A stretch of 64,000 bases of DNA from NCBI GenBank assembly GCA_028554645.1, contig JAQOOI010000080.1, forward strand, positions 1,054,001 through 1,118,000. The letters run 5' to 3'. The position numbers and the translations under genes were made by a program. Source of the stretch: Omphalotus guepiniiformis (lineage: Eukaryota > Basidiomycota > Agaricomycetes > Agaricales > Omphalotaceae). The notes under the pieces were generated by a model. That model ran no database searches. It was not told where the DNA came from and worked only from the letters and a program-made list of their open reading frames with translations. Below, in pieces: positions 25,601 to 36,628 of this stretch. How positions within the stretch are numbered: the stretch's first letter is position 1; every line of letters starts with the position of its first letter.

Positions 25601-26944
25601 AAGAAAATAAAAGGTTTCTTTTCGGGAGGAGGCTTTTTTTGTATTTGTGACTTTTCGGCAGTACACTGAGCAGCGTAGTGGCCTTCTTGGCCACACATCC
25701 GACAAGCGTTGGAATTGCTCTCGCCAAAAACGTCCTCCCGCAGTACCCTGAAGTATGGTTCATGGGTAGCCAAGGCCAGCATAATTAAATCAGCATCCTA
25801 GGAGGATTTTACATTAGATATCTAGCTGTGACAAAGAAAAAAAAATGAAAACATACAAGACCATAAATGACGTGGCGAGTGTTGGCATCATGCCCAGGAC
25901 TAGTACGTTGCCGTCTGATATAATCCATGATTTTGTGTTCTCCCTCACCGGGCACACTCGCATCAGATATGATGACCTGGATCTAAGTGAATAAAAATGT
26001 TCAATCTTGCTACAACAAACAGATGTAAGATGATTGAAATACATTTTTCCATCCAGGGTCAGAATTCATCTTGGAGACAACCCAGTATCGCAATGACGTG
26101 GCAAGAAGTTCCATGAACGGTGTGCCAGGAGTGATAGCGTTTGAGTCCCAGGCAACTTTATTCTTCTCCTCTTCGCTAATTTCCTTGCCCATGGCTAGAC
26201 AGGCGTCAAAGCTGGTTTCGTATAGCAAGAATCTGTGACTAACCTTCCCATAGGAGCACTGATTCTTTCCTGGCTTCTTCCTTTTCTTTGGCTTCTTGAG
26301 CAGAGCGAAAACGACGAGAGCGCTGCTGATTCATCTTAGCACGCGGTGCGACACCGTCTTTCAGAAGAGATTAGTATATTGACGGATTGAATCTAGTCGG
26401 GCTCACCAATTGCCATGAAGAGAAGCTTTCTCGGTCTGACCATATTGACCACGCGTTCCGTATAATTGAAGATTTCTATCATCATTTCTTCTTCATTTTC
26501 CGGAGCAGGCTGAAGCAGAGAAAAAAAGGATTAAATGCGTCCTTACAAAGGTGGGGAATACATACCTTGCCCTCGGGGTGTGTACAAGGATGGACCTGGT
26601 CAATATATCAATCTGAGAATCATCTGAGGGTGTGAGTTGCACGAAACGCACAATGCCATTCATATCAAGATACAAATTATCGAATTCCGTTCCATTTGGA
26701 TTGGGGCCGGACATGGTAGCGGGAAGGGTAACAGATTCATCGTTTTCGTCGGAAACCTGTACTTCTTCTTCTTCCACAACAGGAGAGACTGCAGGGATAT
26801 CAGTGCATAGTATTCAGTGGCCGTGCAAGAACACTTACTGATTCTGGGGTATTTTTTACTCAACCATCGGAACAGCGCAGGTACACCCTGAAGACGAATC
26901 CGTTAGATTCTTAAACACGATGAAATGAGAAACAGGTGAACCAT
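22607..26944 (-). CDS. RAT1: 5'-3' exoribonuclease 2 (Rat1/Xrn2)
   Basis: Nuclear exonuclease that degrades uncapped RNA and drives torpedo termination by RNA polymerase II. The coding start is an ATG at 26942-26944 followed at once by an intron; exon 2 continues [16 protein letters not shown]. Family motifs: [20 protein letters not shown], a stretch ending [20 protein letters not shown], a CCHC knuckle [14 protein letters not shown] as in fungal Rat1, then [18 protein letters not shown] and [20 protein letters not shown]. The C-terminal region includes [34 protein letters not shown] and [20 protein letters not shown]. It ends in a long Gly/Tyr/Arg/Asn-rich tail of about 200 residues, absent from yeast Rat1. 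A dozen or more introns. It is divergent from GCD2 (243 bases). Confidence 0.94.
22610..23232 (-). repeat. RGG/GGY low-complexity coding region of Rat1
   Basis: Imperfect repeats of codons for Gly-Gly-Tyr, Arg-Gly-Gly and Asn make up about 200 residues at the C terminus (for example [19 protein letters not shown]). Such RGG/GY tails bind RNA and tend to phase-separate. The bias also opens long false frames on both strands. Confidence 0.8.
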
Positions 26945-27187
26945 TTTAGATATCAATTCTCCTGAATTTCCAAACCTTGTGGTCGACGCCTGACTCTGGC
27001 GTGAAATGTAGTACTAGTTGAGAGCTCTGAACAAGAGTTGAGCTGACAGTCAGTATGCGGCTGTGTAGGATGTCACGTGCATGAGTCTATCCTGAGTCTT
27101 ATAAGTTTAAAGTTAACCCTCACTGATTCCGACTCAACCGAGACTTGCTTTCTGGATTGTAATCGCTCATTCTTACCTGATTGTACG

Positions 27188-28773
27188 ATGTCGGAACCTG
27201 TAACAAGAGGGGACACAGGCCCTCCTTCTCTTCCGGCTTCTCAGCCCTCTCAAAAATCGATGTCGAAAGCTGAGCGGAGAGAATTGCAGGAGCGTCAGCG
27301 GGCTGCCAAAGCCTTGCAGAAACAGCAGCAACAGCAGGGACAGTCCTCAAATGCCTTGGGTTCATCGAAGCCTAAAAGCTCTGGTGCACAAAAAAAATCT
27401 CATCAGTCGCAATCTGACTCGAGAAACGCACACATATCCTCCCATGCCTCTTCCTCGAAGGACGCGACTGCGAACGCAAGAGACGCTTCCGGAGCCGGGG
27501 AAGGCACTGCTGATGGACCTAAATCACGCGGATTAAGGATTTTTTCGCATTTTGGATTACCGAAACCTCTTGGTCACCAAGTCAAAGGTGACATACATCC
27601 TGCGATCGTACGGCTAGGATTGCAATTCTCTGAATTCAAAATCTGTGGCGCAAACGCACGATGTATTGCTACCCTTACTGCCTTTAAAATTGTGCGATCC
27701 TTGTTGTTTTGTTTTGCTCGTATTCAGTGTTTTTTTGTTTTTCGCAATTACCTTGCTAGATTATTCAAGACTACACTACACCACCCCATAATACACTATC
27801 CAGACATCTCATGACTCATCTTTCCCCGCAGATTACACACTTGGTTGCCGCGCGACCTATGTCTGTGACGATGGGAAATGCAATCCGTCAACTCAAATTG
27901 GAGATCAGTGGCTCGGATATTGACCTTCCTGAGCAAGATGTATGTTACAATCCTGGTCGTGATAATTGTATGATGTCCTTACCTGATATTACAGGCCAAA
28001 GACGCGTTGTGCATGAAAATAGATAATTATATCCGCGACCGGATCATCATCGCAGACGAAGTTATTGAAGAGCTGGCGATTAAAAAAGTCAAGGATGGAG
28101 ATGTTGTTCTTACATATGCTAGATCATTCGTTCAGGTTTTCCCCTGATATTTTCACACTGATAGGGATCTCAACTAGATCATCACTTGTCGAGAAAATTC
28201 TTTTGCGTGCGCATTCGCTCAACAAGCGATTTTCTGTGATCGTCATAGACTCTCGACCTCTCCTAGAAGGCAAAACTCTCTTGCATACACTTACTTCTAC
28301 AACACCCCCGATACCTTGCACTTATGCATTGCTACCCTCACTTCCTTCATTGATTAATGACGCTGACGTGGTGTTAGTCGGTGCACATTCACTTCATTCT
28401 AATGGTGCAGTTTATTCGCGAGCGGGGACCGCCATGGTCGCCATGCTCGCGAAAGAACATAGTGTTCCCGTCATGGTGTGTTGCGAGACCTACAAATTTA
28501 GCGAGAGTGTCATGCTTGATGGTTTTGGCAAGAATGAGCTTGGTCAGTTTTGTATCTTATTCCTAAGTACTCGCCTCATCGGACCTTTCTTCTTCAGCAC
28601 CTATAAAGTTCTCACCCAATCAACCGAAGTCAAATTCTAACCTTGAGGTGTTGAATCCGTTGTACGACTCCACTCCGCCGACATGCATCACCGCCGTTGT
28701 AACAGAGGTGGGATTGATACCCCCAACTAGTATAAGTTCTATACCACTAGCACTAGGGAGAACGACTCTATGA
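27188..28773 (+). CDS. GCD2: Translation initiation factor eIF2B subunit delta
   Basis: Regulatory subunit of the guanine-nucleotide exchange factor for eIF2; with alpha and beta it senses phosphorylated eIF2. The N-terminal third is disordered and charged (SKAERRELQERQRAAKALQK, then poly-Gln), as usual for delta. The conserved part begins IFSHFGLPKPLGHQVKGDIH and PAIVRLGLQFSEFKICGANA, then HLVAARPMSVTMGNAIRQLK, RIIIADEVIEELAIKKVKDG, VVLTYARS and LLRAHSLNKRFSVIVIDSRP. The catalytic-like fold continues DADVVLVGAHSLHSNGAVYS, RAGTAMVAMLAKEHSVPVMV and CCETYKFSESVMLD, ending VLNPLYDSTPPTCITAVVTE. Introns near 27690-27765, 27940-27995, 28130-28180 and 28540-28610. About 425 residues. The first in-frame ATG is used. 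Confidence 0.93.
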
Positions 28774-28919
28774 TATATGTAGTAGATCTACATCTTATTA
28801 TTGTACTCTATATGCATTAGCTCTCTTGTGAACGGTAGTCGAAATGCCAACCGTGTAACGGGACTCTAGAGTCCATGTGTATCTATAGAAATGAAAAGAA
28901 CGTTAAATTTAAGAGTGAG

Positions 28920-29694
28920 TCACAGCTCGTCCTTCCCCTTCTTATTCAGCTCTGCTAGCCTGACTTTGATCCATTCAAAAGTCTTATCGGTCACTTGTTC
29001 GACAGGGTGATCAAACAGATAAGGGAGAACCGGAACGATAGCCAATCCGGTCGCTGTCGGACCCCAGACCTTAACACGCGGATTTTTGACATTGACAAAA
29101 GCTTTCTTGGCTTGATTAACTGCAGTATGGATTGTAAGAGCAGGCAATGCCCTAAGAAAAGGATTAGCACGTGTGATGAAAGGTTATCTGAAGGAGACAG
29201 ACATGGAGGCAATAGACTGGAATGTGGCTCTCTGCACTGCGGCCAGACTTAATCTCGTCGTTTCAGAAAAGTTAGCTGCTTCAAAGGTGCTGGGCCCTCG
29301 TCGATGAGCCTTGTAGGATTCGTATCCAACATCCCCAGTCAGATAGAGCCAAGAGACACCATAGGCAGCGGTCACGACCCAAGGTGGTACGACAGGTCGA
29401 AAAGCCTCTCCAACATCACTAGTCTTGTGAATTAATTTAGATCATTTAAATTCCTTGCCCGACGAGAGAGGAACATACGTAGGCAATATACCGCGACGAT
29501 GCACGTAGGGCTGTCCTTAACCGGGCACTGAAAAATGGTGTATGAAAATCTTGCAAGGCAACTGTAGAAACATGAAATACGAACCCATACGCCATGTAAC
29601 GAAGCTCCGTGTCTGTGCTGTCCACATTTTCATCAACGAGGTGATCGACTTGTTCTTGCACGATTTCTGTAGCAGTTTCCTTAGGATTCGACAT
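28920..29694 (-). CDS. MTP1: Mitochondrial fission process protein 1 (MTP18/MTFP1) homologue
   Basis: Inner-membrane protein that affects mitochondrial fission. Start MSNPKETATEIVQEQVDHLV, then TELRYMAYG joined to ARLRTALRASSRYIAY and TSDVGEAFRPVVPPWVVTAA, the family's diagnostic block. Next YGVSWLYLTGDVGYESYKAH is a predicted membrane helix, followed by RLSLAAVQRATFQSIASM and the second hydrophobic part ALPALTIHTAVNQAKKAF, then VWGPTATGLAIVPVLPYLFD. It ends VRLAELNKKGKDEL. Four exons and about 200 residues, normal for the family. It is convergent with GCD2 (146 bases) and divergent from the forkhead gene (171 bases). The upstream TTG in frame is not a likely start. Confidence 0.88.
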
Positions 29695-29865
29695 ACTTAT
29701 CGTCAATTGAAGCTTGCACCAACGTGCGCTAAGGTAAAGTATACGCGTTTGGCAACGGCCCGTTTACGAGTACTCAGAAGACCCGAGGTCGTCACGTGGG
29801 CCCTCCGTTTAACGACGACCACGACGTTCTCGACGCCCTCGCCACTAACCACAGCGAAGCCTCTT

Positions 29866-32121
29866 ATGGAGTCTCGTACACGATCTACATCCCCTTTGCT
29901 TGCCAATGTGGAGGTCAAGCAAGAGGAATTAACTTCCCCACCGAACAAGATATCGGCCTACTACTCTCTCGTCTTCCCCCACTTCACCTTTTACATTCAG
30001 ACTCTTTCGGTCACTATTGGTCGCAGGTGTATTCCGAATTCTTCCTCTTCGTCATCATCAGCACCAGAACCTACTCAGGTTGACGTCGACCTCGGTGCAC
30101 TCAAGAGCGTTTCTAGACTTCATGCGAAGATAGAGTATGACGCCGACGAAGATCGCTTTATGCTGGTCGTCATTGGTCGCAATGGAGCATGGGTAGATGG
30201 TGTTTGGCAGGGCAGTGGCACCAAAGCACCATTAGGCGAACGGTAAGTCTTCCAGAAATTCATTCTTCATCAACACGAGGCCTTATTATATGTGCCAGGT
30301 CTCAAATTCAGATCGCCTCGAGGACCTTTCATTTTGTATTGCCCCCTCCACCACCGCCTGAGGATACTCCTTCTCCGAGCTCACACTCGTCTACCAATCG
30401 TCAGCGGTCACCGTCTCTCGATATCACATCCATATCTCCCCCCTCTTCTCAGCCATCTCATTCTCCTCCGCCGCGAGAGCCGAAGCCTCCAACACCTCCT
30501 CCAGAGCCTCAGCTAGGGAACTCAAATGCGATCGCCAGATCCACAAAGGCCAATGCCAAGAAACGCAAGAAGAGTGAAACAACTGAAGTTGGAGTATCTA
30601 CTACGCCAGTGAAGGAACGACCCCGGCCAGAGGAGATACCTCCTAAGCCGACTCTTACTTATGCACAATTAATTTACCGCGCGATAAAGGCCCACGACGG
30701 GAAAGCTACTCTGCAGGAAATCTGTACGTGGATTATGAACGAATTTGATTATTATCGGTACACAGAAGGATCTGCATGGATGGTAAGGATGTCAATTCTA
30801 ACAGTTTCAGATTTGCTCAATGTTCTTGTAGAGTTCTGTCCGACACAATCTGTCCTCTGGTCGAGCTTTCAAGAAGATGGAGCGTTGTGGTGGAGACCGA
30901 GGGAAGGGCTTCTTTTGGTCGCTCGATGAAGTACATCAACATACACTTGAAGAGCAGGATATGAAGAGCCAGCTAGCTGCAGCAGATGGACCAAGCGGAA
31001 AGGGCCGAAGGAGGGATAAGGGGGCACCACTATCAGAACCTCCCTTGAAACGGAGTGTAAAGGGTGATATCAAGGGAGGCGTCCTCCCACCACCTTTGAC
31101 TTCCACGCCCCTTGCTATGAAAACTACTCCTTCCACAGTTAGTGCAGCTGTGAAGTCCCAGGCTGCCCATGCTCCCACCGGTGTCTTTGCGTATGCTCAT
31201 CACCCCATGATGGCTGCAGCAACAGTCACTTCGAGCTATTCTGGTACTCCACTAAGTGCACCTAATCCTTACGCTGCACTGACACAACAGTGGCAAATGC
31301 AGTCGAAAGCTGCCACCGCTACTCCCGCTCCCAATTCTTCTACAACAACGACAAACTCCACAATCAGTAGTTCCACATCCAATTTGGCTACCGTGTCTGC
31401 CCCTTCTGCTTCTTCGTCCGCTGTCGTTTACACCTCAACTACTACCTCTGCACCAGCATCCTCTACTTCACAAACCGCCGTTCCTGATGTCGCGATACCC
31501 ATTGTTCTCGGACCAATACCTTCTACGCATCAGAATTATTCGCCTACACATCCCAACAATTCTGCCAAAGAGGGGTACATGATATTGCACGAACGACGTT
31601 TAATTCTAGATCCGGATGTTTTTTCCGGTTTAACAAAGGATATGTTAACGGAGCTGGAAAGGATGGGTGCGAGACAAGCTATTGAAGTTCTGACGGGTCA
31701 TATGGTGCGGGTTCTGAAAGAAAGACGAAAAAGTAGAAAGAGTGCGAGAGGGAGAGGGAGAGGAAGCAAAGGTCCTGGAGGTCTAGGCCGAAAAGCTACT
31801 GCTCCGACCGCGCCTTCTGGTCCGAATGAACCTTCGATCACCGGCCCGTCTTCTGGGCCTTTCACTACAACACCTTTACCTTCAAGGAGTGCCTGCGCCA
31901 CTGTGTCAACCCCTATGAGTGCAGATGCTAAACCAAGCCCTGCCCAAAATGCCCCTACCTTTCCTACTCCTAATGCTGTCGTGGACGATGCAGATTTTCC
32001 CATCAACATCCTAGACTCTGACGATGAAGGCCCAGCTACTAAGAAGAGGAAAGTCGGCGATCTTTCTACGGCGGCTTCGTCAACTCCTGCCCCTCCACTA
32101 ATGGCATCACTCTTATCCTAG
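29866..32121 (+). CDS. FHA plus forkhead transcription factor (Fhl1-like)
   Basis: Two signalling and DNA-binding domains in one protein. The FHA domain runs from YYSLVFPHFTFYIQTLSVTI and GRR to SVSRLHAKIEYDADEDRFML, NGAWVDGVWQGSG and SQIQIASRTFHFVLP, with the conserved GR, S..H and N residues. A Pro/Ser linker and KKRKK follow. The forkhead domain is PTLTYAQLIYRAIKAHDGKA, then TLQEICTWIMNEFDYYRY and, across an intron, SSVRHNLSSGRAFKKMERC and GDRGKGFFWSLDE. Yeast Fhl1 shares this order and controls ribosomal-protein genes. The C terminus is Ser/Thr-rich with a conserved ILHERRLILDPDVFSGLTKD block. Three exons: 29866-30241, 30299-30783 and 30831-32121. The ATG is the first in frame past the MTP1 divergent start; an upstream exon is possible. 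Confidence 0.87.
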
Positions 32122-32636
32122 CCTCTATGCTGTCTCTTCTGTACGATTTGGGCCATTGCTATCTTACCCATCACGCAGCAATATCACTGGTCCATTTTTT
32201 GTTTTTTGCATAATGCATGTCGCTAAATTATCTCGCAAGTTTCCTGATGCTTTCAATCGCACATCTCTGACCTATCGCACACTTTCGTCCCTCTCATACA
32301 TATTCTACATTGGATGTATTACTTGGCAAAAATGATATACTTTTCTGGAGCCATTGAAAGAAATACGCTGGACATAATGAGAAGGCAAGTATGAAGGCTC
32401 TGCCGATTATGCAAGTTCTGTGCAAGTTGACGTTGAACCTAGACGTGTTTGCATTGTTTACAAAATTTACATACATTCACCAAGGACTAAGGTTGGTAAC
32501 CAAAGACCAAACCAGTCCGGAGTGTGAGATGGTGGTATCCCGTCGTAAACCAGTACATACCGTAATATATGCCAGAGAGTAGCATGGCCAGAGATCATTA
32601 ATCATTAAGTACGCACGCGGATTTACGCCTTTCACC
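32122..32636. other. Intergenic, 515 bases
   Basis: 3' UTR of the Fhl1-like gene and promoter of the orphan agaric gene. A CCAAAGACCAAACCAG stretch is near 32500. No gene, RNA or repeat recognised. Confidence 0.5.
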
Positions 32637-33841
32637 ATGTTCGTCTTTGGATTCTTTCAACCGAAAAGGCAATCCTATCGGCTTGTCAAAAGTTTTTTGT
32701 ACCACAGACCTTCATCCGCTCCTTGTTTCTCTACGGCTTCCCCATCGATAGAGAGAAAGCGAAATTCCCCAAAAGCCAAGAAACGTACCAAAGAGGTTGA
32801 AAGCAAATCTGGATCATTGCTGGAAAATGTTGAGGGACAATTCGCAAAAAACAAGGTGTGTTGACGTGGGCTCAGGAATGAACAGCAGCAGCTCATTGTT
32901 TCTTGCCAGCGCGGTGGCAAACGACCGCAAAGATTCATTGACAGCCTCAATCCAGAACGACTCGACGAAGTCGTGGACGTGTCTGGCGTGCTTGCCCCGA
33001 CGTATCGATATCGAAATGCACCCATGGTTCTAATATACAAATTCTTTCACTCAAATGGCACGCGTATACGGTTACCGTTCCCTGCTGGTACTCGCGGATT
33101 GCTCTATTTTCACTCCCCGCCGCATTTGCCTGCGGCAGCAGGCGCTCTACGCTTCCGTCTCTGCTCGCATGTCGACGACTTCTCAACGGGTACAGACTTA
33201 CTCCTTCCCGACGGTGCTGTATGGGATGTCTCTCTTTGGAGGCTCGTGTCACACTTTAGTGCAGTGACCGATGGCTTAATTGCAGAAGGGCTTGTTGCTC
33301 GTTCCGTCTTAGACAGATGCAAGGCACTTATGGAGGCAGGCAAACTACGCTATCCTCCCGACCGTGTGGTCCTTCACTCGGGGCAGCCATTTACACTTCA
33401 CCTTGGCCGTGATGTCACATTATGGATTACAGATGGCAATGCGATGGTCCATGTCATAATGAAGGCTAAATTTCTTGGTCGTTACACCAAGTTGCCCTTG
33501 CCGAACGATGATGGTATTTCAATCGTCTGCTGTCCTTCTCGTTTTTATTCTGACCCATGCGTTCTTTAGTGCTGAAAAGATCCCCAATTCTGGCCTGCTT
33601 TGAGTACGACAAGGCTAGTGATGATTTGAAAATCCGCATCTTAAAGGTCCCCGAAGACTTGTGGTGGATCTTGGAATTCCAGGAAGGGCGGATGATGTCT
33701 TTATCACGGCACTGTTATTTAAGCTCGTCAAGCAGTATTCAGCTTGGCAGCGACGCTGACCAGTCCTTCGACATCAAGGCAAATGGCAAGACACTTGCTC
33801 AAGCATTGATGACAAGAGTGGCACAGGCGGATAAAACTTAA
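32637..33841 (+). CDS. Orphan agaric protein of unknown function with a basic N-terminal leader
   Basis: Three exons, 32637-32855, 32910-33513 and 33570-33841, give 364 residues with all junctions in frame. The N terminus MFVFGFFQPKRQSYRLVKSF then YHRPSSAPCFSTASPS is rich in Arg/Lys/Ser without acids and resembles a mitochondrial presequence. The core reads YKFFHSNGTRIRLPFPAGTR, GLLYFHSPPHLPAAAGALRF, TGTDLLLPDGAVWDVSLWRL and DRVVLHSGQPFTLHLGRDVT. I remember similar uncharacterised proteins (PFPPGTxGFLYY, FRxT, LPxG.PW) in many mushroom genomes, often as families, but no known fold or activity. No catalytic motif, membrane helix or nucleotide-binding loop is seen. The following HEI10 gene is in the same direction 408 bases on. 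Confidence 0.72.
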
Positions 33842-34249
33842 TCGTAAATCACCCAAAATCATCATAATGGTGTTGTCCTCAGTAAAATATGCTTTAGGCC
33901 AGACGAAATCAGTACAATGACAAAGTTCAAGGAGAGCGAGGGTAGTTTACTTCCGGCACTCAGCGTTCGTCTTCTACAAGTCAACAAGCGTAAATGGCTA
34001 AATTTCACATCTTTATATCAGTGCTTTGGATTACCAGCATTGTTTCAAAACAAGGAAAATAATGTTTTGCCATTCAAAGTGGCCTCGACATTGATATCAT
34101 ATACATATACATAGTCAGTCAGTGGTACCGCCGGAAAGAGCGTGTGAAAACTACGTGTAATTTGTGCTTTGGCCTCTGAGATCTGAGCACGTGCCATTGC
34201 GGCTTCCTCCTTTCTCCCACTTTCCGATTCGGTTTCGCGCCCTCGCCAG
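33842..34249. other. Intergenic, 408 bases, HEI10 promoter
   Basis: Contains the 3' end of the orphan gene and the promoter of HEI10. A CATATACATATACATAG run is near 34098. The minus-strand frame covering its right half is antisense to HEI10 exon 1 and not a gene. Confidence 0.5.
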
Positions 34250-36149
34250 ATGGACACGGAATTAAAGTGCAATAGGCTTACTTGTCGTAGATCGTTGACA
34301 GACAAAGCCGTCGTCGTAAGTTCTTGTTCCTCTTTTAACCCCTCGTTTCTGATATTTGGCCCCGACATGTCTGCCATTCTATTTGAAGACGACTTGTGAG
34401 CTCGTTATTAAATAGTCAAAAGCACGATTATGGAAATATACGGCAAACTATATAGGCTCCCATATTTTCTGTGGTTCGGGTTGCCTGCTACTCTAGTGGC
34501 AGTCAAACGGTTAACATCACGCTTCCTCAGTCGAGTGCGCGAACGAGTTATTCAATTCCGCTCGACTATGCCCAGGTATGACATGCTAAAATGTACTCAA
34601 ATTACTTCTAATTCAGTTGTATAGCTTGCGAATCTTCATTATCAGAGCCGTAAGTACCCGAGCAGCCTTCTCCAGCTTAAGCACTCTCAGTGGCCTAATC
34701 CAATAAATCTTAGGGATGATGTTGTCGTAAGTCTTCTTATACTGTTGAAGGCTATTTTTAACTTTACTGTAGGTGTGCTCCTTACATCCTTCCAATGATT
34801 ACAAAACGGTCAACTCCAACCGCATATATTTTGTTCTGGCTCAAGTTTAACAACTCCTCGTCCAGTCTGTCCTGTCAGGCTTGACACCATCGATAATCTT
34901 GGAAATATGCAGCCGGTTTGTGAAACCTGGCATATACTTTGTATTTCTTTGACGGCATGGACAGTGCAATCTCCTTCTGGCAGTATCAGATTCATCAGGA
35001 GAAGTTCGTATGATATACGATTTTGCTCACCGCTAGTTTCTGATCCCTGCTACAAGCTCGTTTCAACATGCTGTGTTACGCAATTTGAACGACAAGAACG
35101 CTCAGCTCCAGAAGCAGCTAGATAACGTTATAAGAGAAGGTGCTGTTGAACTTTCTCTAGATCTGTGACGACGCTGATTCTGCTACTTTCAGCCAATTCA
35201 GAAATAAGTTTACTCACCACTAAGGCATCAGGTTTTGTCTTTCATAAAAGGATAAACTTTTTGCTGGAGTTACCGACGCTTGCCTTACAGACCTTGAACA
35301 AGACCTTGAAATTGAGAGGCGCAAGGTTCGCGACTTGCAAGAAGCTACTAGAGAAAGAGAAAAGGAGTATCGGAAGTTGAAAGTAAGACGTCTGAATAGT
35401 TTGAGTACATGTGTTATGACTTTTGATCGTCGCAGGCTCAGCACGATAAGATCAAGCGCAAAGCTCTTCTTGCGCCCAACCTTGCCGTGAACGATGTCTC
35501 GCTGAACGGAACATCAAACTCAGTAGACGAAAGCCGATCAGGACAAAGAGCATTTGGTACAAACATTGGAAACGGCGTCGGCATTGGTGCTGTGGTTGGC
35601 AGCATGGAAGCAAATGGTGTACGTCGTCGGCTGCATTGATCACAAGACGGCTTAAGTGTGTCAACTAAACGCCTAGATTCAACGAACGCCGATCGTCGTT
35701 CGTACATCCGGAGGCTTCCCACCAGCACCACCCTCACGTCTCGGAAATAATACCACTTGGCTTCGGCACACCGCTGCTGGTGCGGCAGGAATGGGAACAG
35801 CTCCAGAACAACTACATCGTGCTCGTACACAAGAAATGCATCGTCAGCCACCTCAAATGCCTGCGGACCGCTCATATCACTCTGGGAACGTTTCAGATCG
35901 CTCGGACAGCACTGGCGAGGTGGAAAACATTCTAATGGGCGGCAACTATCAGAGAGGCAGAGTTCCTACCGCCACCGGGGGATGGCCTTCCGGTGGAGGT
36001 ACCTCGAGCACTCAGAGGATACGATCTACTCAGAGAGGTGCCTATTCTGCTCTTTGCATTAACGTCCTTGACGTTCCTTTGTAGCTTTCGCGCCAGCCAA
36101 TCCAGCCAAACGTCCCTCTGGAACGTTCAGACCAGCCTTTGGGAGATAA
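34250..36149 (+). CDS. HEI10: HEI10/CCNB1IP1-type RING protein (meiotic crossover E3 ligase)
   Basis: SUMO/ubiquitin E3-like protein that marks and limits meiotic crossovers on the synaptonemal complex. The RING finger is rebuilt from tiny exons: 34250-34315 (MDTELKCNRLTCRRSLTD...), 34389-34395 (7 bases), 34456-34473 (18 bases), 34531-34575, 34625-34649, 34714-34726 (13 bases) and 34773-34808. Joined, they give TTCSHIFCVECANELF and SARLCPACESSLSEPDDVVV, with all eight zinc ligands in HEI10 spacing. Then VLSGLTPSIILEICSRAISF with FWQYQIHQE, a coiled coil (LRNLNDKNAQLQKQLDNVIR and ETDLEIERRKVRDLQEATRE), KIKRKALLAPNLAVND and a disordered Arg-rich tail ending KRPSGTFRPAFGR. The tail exon joins at 36088. 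Expression is probably confined to meiosis (basidia), which fits poor conventional ORFs. Confidence 0.9.
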
Positions 36150-36628
36150 GGTCACTCTCGTATTGTGTAAGCATTTCTTATAATTACCGTCAAATAGATG
36201 GGGTACCTATTTAGCCCAGGTATTTATATTTATTCTATTAAGGTACAAGTTTGTATGTGGAGATAGAAAGCGCTCTGCAAGTAAGTGATTGTAAATGACG
36301 CAAGTTGTGTACATATAAGATAGCATAAGACCGTAGAAGTAAGTCGTGACAGTGAAAAGGAGAGTCGAAGAGAGAAAGTTAAAGATCGAACGTGAAATGA
36401 TCGTAGATACTGCAAGTTTTATACAATAGCGTAGCAAAAGACACGAATAAGAAAGTCGTGACGCATAGTTCCGAAAGAGACATAAGTCAAGAGTCATTGA
36501 ATAACTAAGTGTCCATGTCAATACTTGAACAAATCGATAAAAATAAATCTTTCAAAGTCGGTCAGTATCAATTTCGAAAATGAATGTCCAAAAAAATTGG
36601 GGAAGTTTACATGTGTTTCGATTCTTCT
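36150..36628. other. Convergent intergenic spacer, 479 bases
   Basis: AT-rich 3' UTR region between HEI10 and the CUE-like gene. Short frames with poor composition on both strands look like chance. No RNA or repeat recognised. Confidence 0.5.

Noticed and set aside
29542..29865. Longer N terminus for the FHA-forkhead protein
   Set aside because: The in-frame extension starts inside the first exon and intron of the divergent MTP1 gene; the ATG at 29866 is the simplest start.
34045..34377. 110-codon minus-strand frame beginning MADMSGPNIRNEG
   Set aside because: It is antisense to HEI10 exon 1 and its first intron; the plus strand there has strong family conservation, so the minus frame is a shadow.
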